Below are positions 60,982-64,000 of a stretch of 64,000 bases of DNA, piece by piece (positions within the stretch are counted from its first letter, which is position 1; every line of letters begins with the position of its first letter). The stretch spans positions 3,970,038-4,034,037 of the forward strand of contig NZ_JACHIR010000001.1 of assembly GCF_014203355.1 (NCBI RefSeq), in the 5' to 3' direction. This DNA comes from Kutzneria kofuensis (lineage in GTDB: Bacteria > Actinomycetota > Actinomycetes > Mycobacteriales > Pseudonocardiaceae). The notes below the pieces were generated by a model that ran no database searches, was not told the DNA's origin, and saw only the letters and a list, made by a program, of their open reading frames with translations. The translations under genes were made by a program, and so were the position numbers.

Positions 60982-61845
60982 CTACTTGAGCAGGCGGGAC
61001 AGGCGGCGGTCGGCCAGCGGCTTGCCGCCGGTCTGGCAGGTCGGGCAGTACTGGAACGACTTGTCGGCGAAGGAGACCTCGCGGACGGTGTCGCCGCAGA
61101 CCGGGCAGGGCAGGCCGGTCCGGCCGTGCACCCGCAGGCCGGAGCGCTTCTCCCCCTTGAGCGTCGCCGAGCCCTGGCCGACGGACCGGGTGACGGCGTC
61201 GGTGAGCACGCTGCGCATCGCGGCGTGTAGCCGGTCCAGCGCGTTGTCGTCGAGCTTGCCGGCGGTGGCGTACGGCGAGAGCTGCGCGGTGTGCATGATC
61301 TCGTCGGAGTAGGCGTTGCCGACGCCGGCGAGCAGGGTCTGGTCGGTCAGCGCCGTCTTCAGCCGCTCGGTCCGGCCCTTGAACAGCGCGGCGAGCGCGT
61401 CCCGGTCCAGCGACAGGGCGTCCGGCCCGAGCCGGGCGATGCTGGGCACCTCGGCCGGGTCCTTGACGATCCACACGGCCAGGCCCTTCTTGGTGCCGGC
61501 CTCCGTGAGGTCGAAGCCCGGGCCCTCGCCGGGCGGCCCGAGGTGCACGCGCAGCGCCAGCGGCCCCTTGCCGGGCTTGGGCGGGGTGGCGGACAGCGTG
61601 TTCGCCCAGCGCAGCCAGCCGGCGCGGGCCAGGTGCACGATCAGGTGCAGCCCGCCGCAGTCCAGGTCCAGGTGCTTGCCGTGCCGGCCGGCGCCGGTGA
61701 CCTCGCGGCCGTGCAGGTCGGTCCACGGCGGGCTGGCGGTCTTGAGCACCGACAGCGACGCCACGTCGACCCGCGCCACCGTGCGGCCGACAGCGAACTC
61801 GCGCAGGTGATGCGCGAGCGCTTCGACCTCGGGCAGTTCAGGCAA
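60982..61845 (-). CDS. Fpg/Nei-family DNA glycosylase/AP lyase
   Basis: 287 residues from ATG at 61845. After the initiator Met, PELPEVEALAHHL gives the catalytic Pro1 and Glu2. GAGRHGKHLDLD holds the lysine of the beta-strand region, LAGVGNAYSDEIMHTAQLSP the helix-two-turn-helix, and CPVCGDTVRE ... YCPTC the C-terminal zinc finger. It removes oxidised bases such as formamidopyrimidine or oxidised pyrimidines. Which subclass (Fpg or Nei) is uncertain. It is convergent with lutC, abutting it. Confidence 0.9.
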   Translation of the reverse strand: MPELPEVEALAHHLREFAVGRTVARVDVASLSVLKTASPPWTDLHGREVTGAGRHGKHLDLDCGGLHLIVHLARAGWLRWANTLSATPPKPGKGPLALRVHLGPPGEGPGFDLTEAGTKKGLAVWIVKDPAEVPSIARLGPDALSLDRDALAALFKGRTERLKTALTDQTLLAGVGNAYSDEIMHTAQLSPYATAGKLDDNALDRLHAAMRSVLTDAVTRSVGQGSATLKGEKRSGLRVHGRTGLPCPVCGDTVREVSFADKSFQYCPTCQTGGKPLADRRLSRLLK

Positions 61846-61848
61846 GGG

Positions 61849-62286
61849 CTAGTCCACCGGTTGCAGCGGCCCGTCCACGTTGGGCAGGGAGTACACCTCG
61901 ATGTTACGCGCGACCTTGCTGGTCTCCTGCCGCACGTTGAACACGCCGCGGACGGTTCCCACCCACCGCTCCGGCGGGTGTTCGTCCAGGTCGCCGGGGG
62001 TCTCGGCGACGATCGTCCAAGGCCGGCGCAGCGCCCAGCGGGCCGGGAAGAACAGGAACAGCAGCACCAGCGCGAGGATCAGCCAGCCCGGCACGACAAC
62101 ACCGGCCGGCCGCCAGACCAGCAGCACGACGGTCAGGATGACCAGGATGGAGATCATGCCGATGCCCGGGCCGTGGCCGCCGGCCACGTCGTGCTCGAAG
62201 TCGTCGGCCCCGTCCATGTTCGCCCACGACATGCGGCCCCGAACGGTCCACATCCGGCCGTCGGCACCACGTACCAACCGCGTCAT
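61849..62286 (-). CDS. Small membrane protein of unknown function
   Basis: 145 residues from ATG at 62286, with GAGGAGG five bases upstream. Two hydrophobic helices (about residues 42-60 and 66-83) form a hairpin; the cytoplasmic C-terminal part is WTIVAETPGDLDEHPPERWVGT, then VRQETSKVARNIEVYSLP. No family is named with confidence. It lies 3 bp before the glycosylase gene and may share its transcript. Confidence 0.7.
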   Translation of the reverse strand: MTRLVRGADGRMWTVRGRMSWANMDGADDFEHDVAGGHGPGIGMISILVILTVVLLVWRPAGVVVPGWLILALVLLFLFFPARWALRRPWTIVAETPGDLDEHPPERWVGTVRGVFNVRQETSKVARNIEVYSLPNVDGPLQPVD

Positions 62287-62408
62287 CACCGCCTCCTCGC
62301 GATCGCGAACCGGTCACCGGAGCGTGTGTTCACGGTATCGCGATGGGACTGGACCCGGCGGGTGAACCTGTGCACGCGGCAATTGTGACGGTTCGCACCC
62401 GCCCGCGC

Positions 62409-63893
62409 TCAACGGGGCGTTCGGGGCGCGGTCGGACCGGTCGCGGTTTCGGCCGGCATGCTGGTCGAGGTCGGTGTGGTCGTCGTCGGCGTGGCGGTGC
62501 TCGAGGACTGCGGCGGCTTCTTCGGGGCCGTGGTCCTGGACGGCGTGCTCTTGCTCGGCTCGGTGGTCTCCGGCGTGGAGCTCTGCAGCACGGCGATCGT
62601 CGGCGTGCTGTCGGAGCTGCTGGTCACCGGGTCGTCGAGCACTCGCCCGGAGGTGCCGGTCGGCGCGGTCGACGTCACGCTGGTGCTGGTCGGCGTGGGG
62701 TCGGCGGCGACGCCGGTCTGCTGCGGCGGCGCCAGCTGGCCGCCGTGCTGGGCCGGCTGCTTGCCGAAGAACGCCGTCTTCGCGCCCTCGGCCGCCTGGA
62801 ACTTGCCGGACGCGGGCTGGCCGCTGGCGAACGTGCTGGTCGGCATCGCCGACGTGCCGGCCTGGCCGTTGCCCGGGGTCGGTTGCCCCGGCGACGGCGC
62901 GCAGTACGTGGACACGACCTGGTTGTCGCTGGGGTTGGGCAGCGCCTCGTGGGTGTGCGACAGCCACGGGCCGATGGCGATACCGAAGACACCGACGGCC
63001 GCGACCGAGCTGGCGGTCAGCGCCAGTTTCACCCGGGTCGCGAGCAAGGCGCCCTTACCGACGACGGCGGCGCCGAATCCGCCTCCAGTGGCGGCTTGGC
63101 TGGCGACGGCGGCGGTAGCGCCGAGGCCGACCACCGGCACGAGCACGCCGGCGTGCGCACGCAGCGCGGAGCAGACCTCGCGTAGCTCACCCTGCAGCGA
63201 CTTGCACTGGGCACAGCCGCGCAGGTGTGCCTTGATCCGACGGCCCTCAAGGCCCTTCACGGTGCCGGCGGTGTAGCCACCGAGCTTCTCCCGCACCGAC
63301 TGGCAGGCCGTCGCGCCGAGATCCTGCGTCAGATGCGCCTGCAGGTAGGCCGCGCGCAGACCGTCACGGGCGCGGCGGGCCAGCGCCGCGGTGGCGTTCG
63401 CGCTCAGGCCGAAATGCGGCGCGACCACTGCCGGCCGCTCGCCCTCCACCTCGACCTGCCACAACACCGTCCGCCAGCGCTCCGGCAGGCTGCTGAACGC
63501 CTGGCCGATCAACGTGCTCTCGGCCAGCCGTGACGAGTTGTCCGTGTACGGCTCCGCCCGGCGGTCCAGCTCCGCGTCCTCCACCGGCACGTCCCGCCGG
63601 CGGGCGCTCCACTCCCACGACACCCGGCGGGCCACCGTCAGCAGGTAGGTCCGCACGTGATCGGTCGGTCCGTTGCCGCGGCGCACCGCCTGCAACACGC
63701 GGAAGAAGGCCTCCGCGGTCAGGTCGTCGGCCTCCGCCGCGTCCCGCACCTGCTGCATGGCGAACCGGCGGACCGCGTCCGCGTGCCGCGAGAACAGCAG
63801 GCCGAACGCGCTGTCGTCGCCGGCGCGAAGTCTGTCGAGCAGGGCTTGGTCGTCATCGGCTCCCGCCGACACCGGGCGGCTGAACTCTGCCAT
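62409..63893 (-). CDS. ECF sigma factor fused to zinc-finger/membrane anti-sigma-like domain
   Basis: 494 residues from ATG at 63893 with GGGAGGGGG upstream. Residues about 15-180 are an ECF sigma factor: LRAGDDSAFGLLFSRHADAV (region 2), FSSLPERWRTVLWQVEVEGE (region 4 start) and LSANATAALARRARDGLRA. From about 195 a zinc-finger-like HLRGCAQCKSLQGELREV (HxxxCxxC) appears, then a membrane helix (about 285-302) and a long Thr/Ser/Pro-rich extracytoplasmic tail. So sigma and anti-sigma-like parts are one chain, unlike the split units at 45776 and 52128. Signal unknown. Confidence 0.85.
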   Translation of the reverse strand: MAEFSRPVSAGADDDQALLDRLRAGDDSAFGLLFSRHADAVRRFAMQQVRDAAEADDLTAEAFFRVLQAVRRGNGPTDHVRTYLLTVARRVSWEWSARRRDVPVEDAELDRRAEPYTDNSSRLAESTLIGQAFSSLPERWRTVLWQVEVEGERPAVVAPHFGLSANATAALARRARDGLRAAYLQAHLTQDLGATACQSVREKLGGYTAGTVKGLEGRRIKAHLRGCAQCKSLQGELREVCSALRAHAGVLVPVVGLGATAAVASQAATGGGFGAAVVGKGALLATRVKLALTASSVAAVGVFGIAIGPWLSHTHEALPNPSDNQVVSTYCAPSPGQPTPGNGQAGTSAMPTSTFASGQPASGKFQAAEGAKTAFFGKQPAQHGGQLAPPQQTGVAADPTPTSTSVTSTAPTGTSGRVLDDPVTSSSDSTPTIAVLQSSTPETTEPSKSTPSRTTAPKKPPQSSSTATPTTTTPTSTSMPAETATGPTAPRTPR

Positions 63894-64000
63894 CCCCGCC
63901 CCCTCCCCAGCCGACGCCACCGAGTGGGTGACGATAATCCCACGAACAGGTGTAACCAAACGTAACAGGACAGGACAACCTGAGTCGTTCTTACAAGGTC
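63894..64000. other. Upstream region of the fused sigma gene, reaching the window end
   Basis: 107 bp. It holds the ribosome site and AT-richer bases around 63935-63970 (GTAACC and TGTTAC-like elements on the minus strand) where the promoter should be. I cannot assign a -35/-10 pair. Nothing else is recognisable. Confidence 0.4.

Overview
The window is very GC-rich (about 70%), uses many GTG starts and short ATGA/GTGA/TGATG start-stop overlaps, and carries actinobacterial hallmarks: a fused CydDC, F420-type LLM oxidoreductase, SigE-family ECF sigma factors, and DtxR/IdeR-type and DosR-type operators. From memory, the order serS - septum-formation-like protein - small metallopeptidase - histidine phosphatase - pheA, followed further on by ferritin and a glycerophosphodiesterase, resembles Mycobacterium tuberculosis Rv3834c-Rv3842c, which lies near oriC. 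This suggests a chromosomal core region of a Pseudonocardiales-like actinomycete (Amycolatopsis/Kutzneria/Saccharothrix range; genus not decidable from sequence alone). No phage, IS element, CRISPR array, rRNA or tRNA was seen.

Layout. 1-4.9 kb: minus-strand cell-surface polysaccharide block (two family 2 glycosyltransferases, DUF2304 protein, flippase, NDP-sugar epimerase) ending in an L-2-hydroxyglutarate oxidase. 4.9-14.5 kb: HAD phosphatase, LLM oxidoreductase, serS, a DUF350 / glutathionylspermidine-synthase-like / DUF1190-like triad, septum-formation protein, metallopeptidase, phosphatase, pheA, macro domain and GNAT proteins. 14.5-22.2 kb: cytochrome bd locus (cydA-cydB-cydDC) with a GAF histidine kinase at its tail and a convergent NarL/DevR-type regulator; a DosR-like box sits upstream of cydA. 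22.2-23.1 kb: a yybP-ykoY (Mn2+) riboswitch in front of a GDT1-family transporter. 23.1-27 kb: homogentisate catabolism (hmgA divergent from an unknown gene, fahA and an IclR regulator).

27-36.2 kb: two paralogous unknown membrane proteins divergent from a five-gene translationally coupled operon: SWIM zinc finger protein, DUF5691 protein, MoxR AAA+ ATPase, DUF5682 protein (whose N-terminus looks TraB/EreA-like) and a VWA protein with intact MIDAS. This is the best candidate for an uncharacterised system in the window. 36.3-42.5 kb: iron-box-controlled DUF2470 protein, CPBP protease, arginine deiminase, aldo/keto reductase, and a MarR-controlled ABC exporter. 42.6-46.8 kb: hypothetical genes, REP-like repeats, ferritin, an ECF sigma unit, and two DnaA-box clusters about 2.5 kb apart. 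46.8-52.7 kb: SEC-C protein, phosphodiesterase, P450, DUF4328, rhodanese, second ECF unit.

52.7-61 kb: a monocarboxylate module: LytS-type kinase, SppA-like protease, LytTR regulator coupled to a two-subunit sodium:solute symporter, and the divergent lactate oxidation operon lutABC. The genes suggest sensing, uptake and oxidation of lactate or a related acid. 61-64 kb: Fpg/Nei glycosylase, small membrane protein, and an ECF sigma factor fused to a zinc-finger/transmembrane anti-sigma-like tail.
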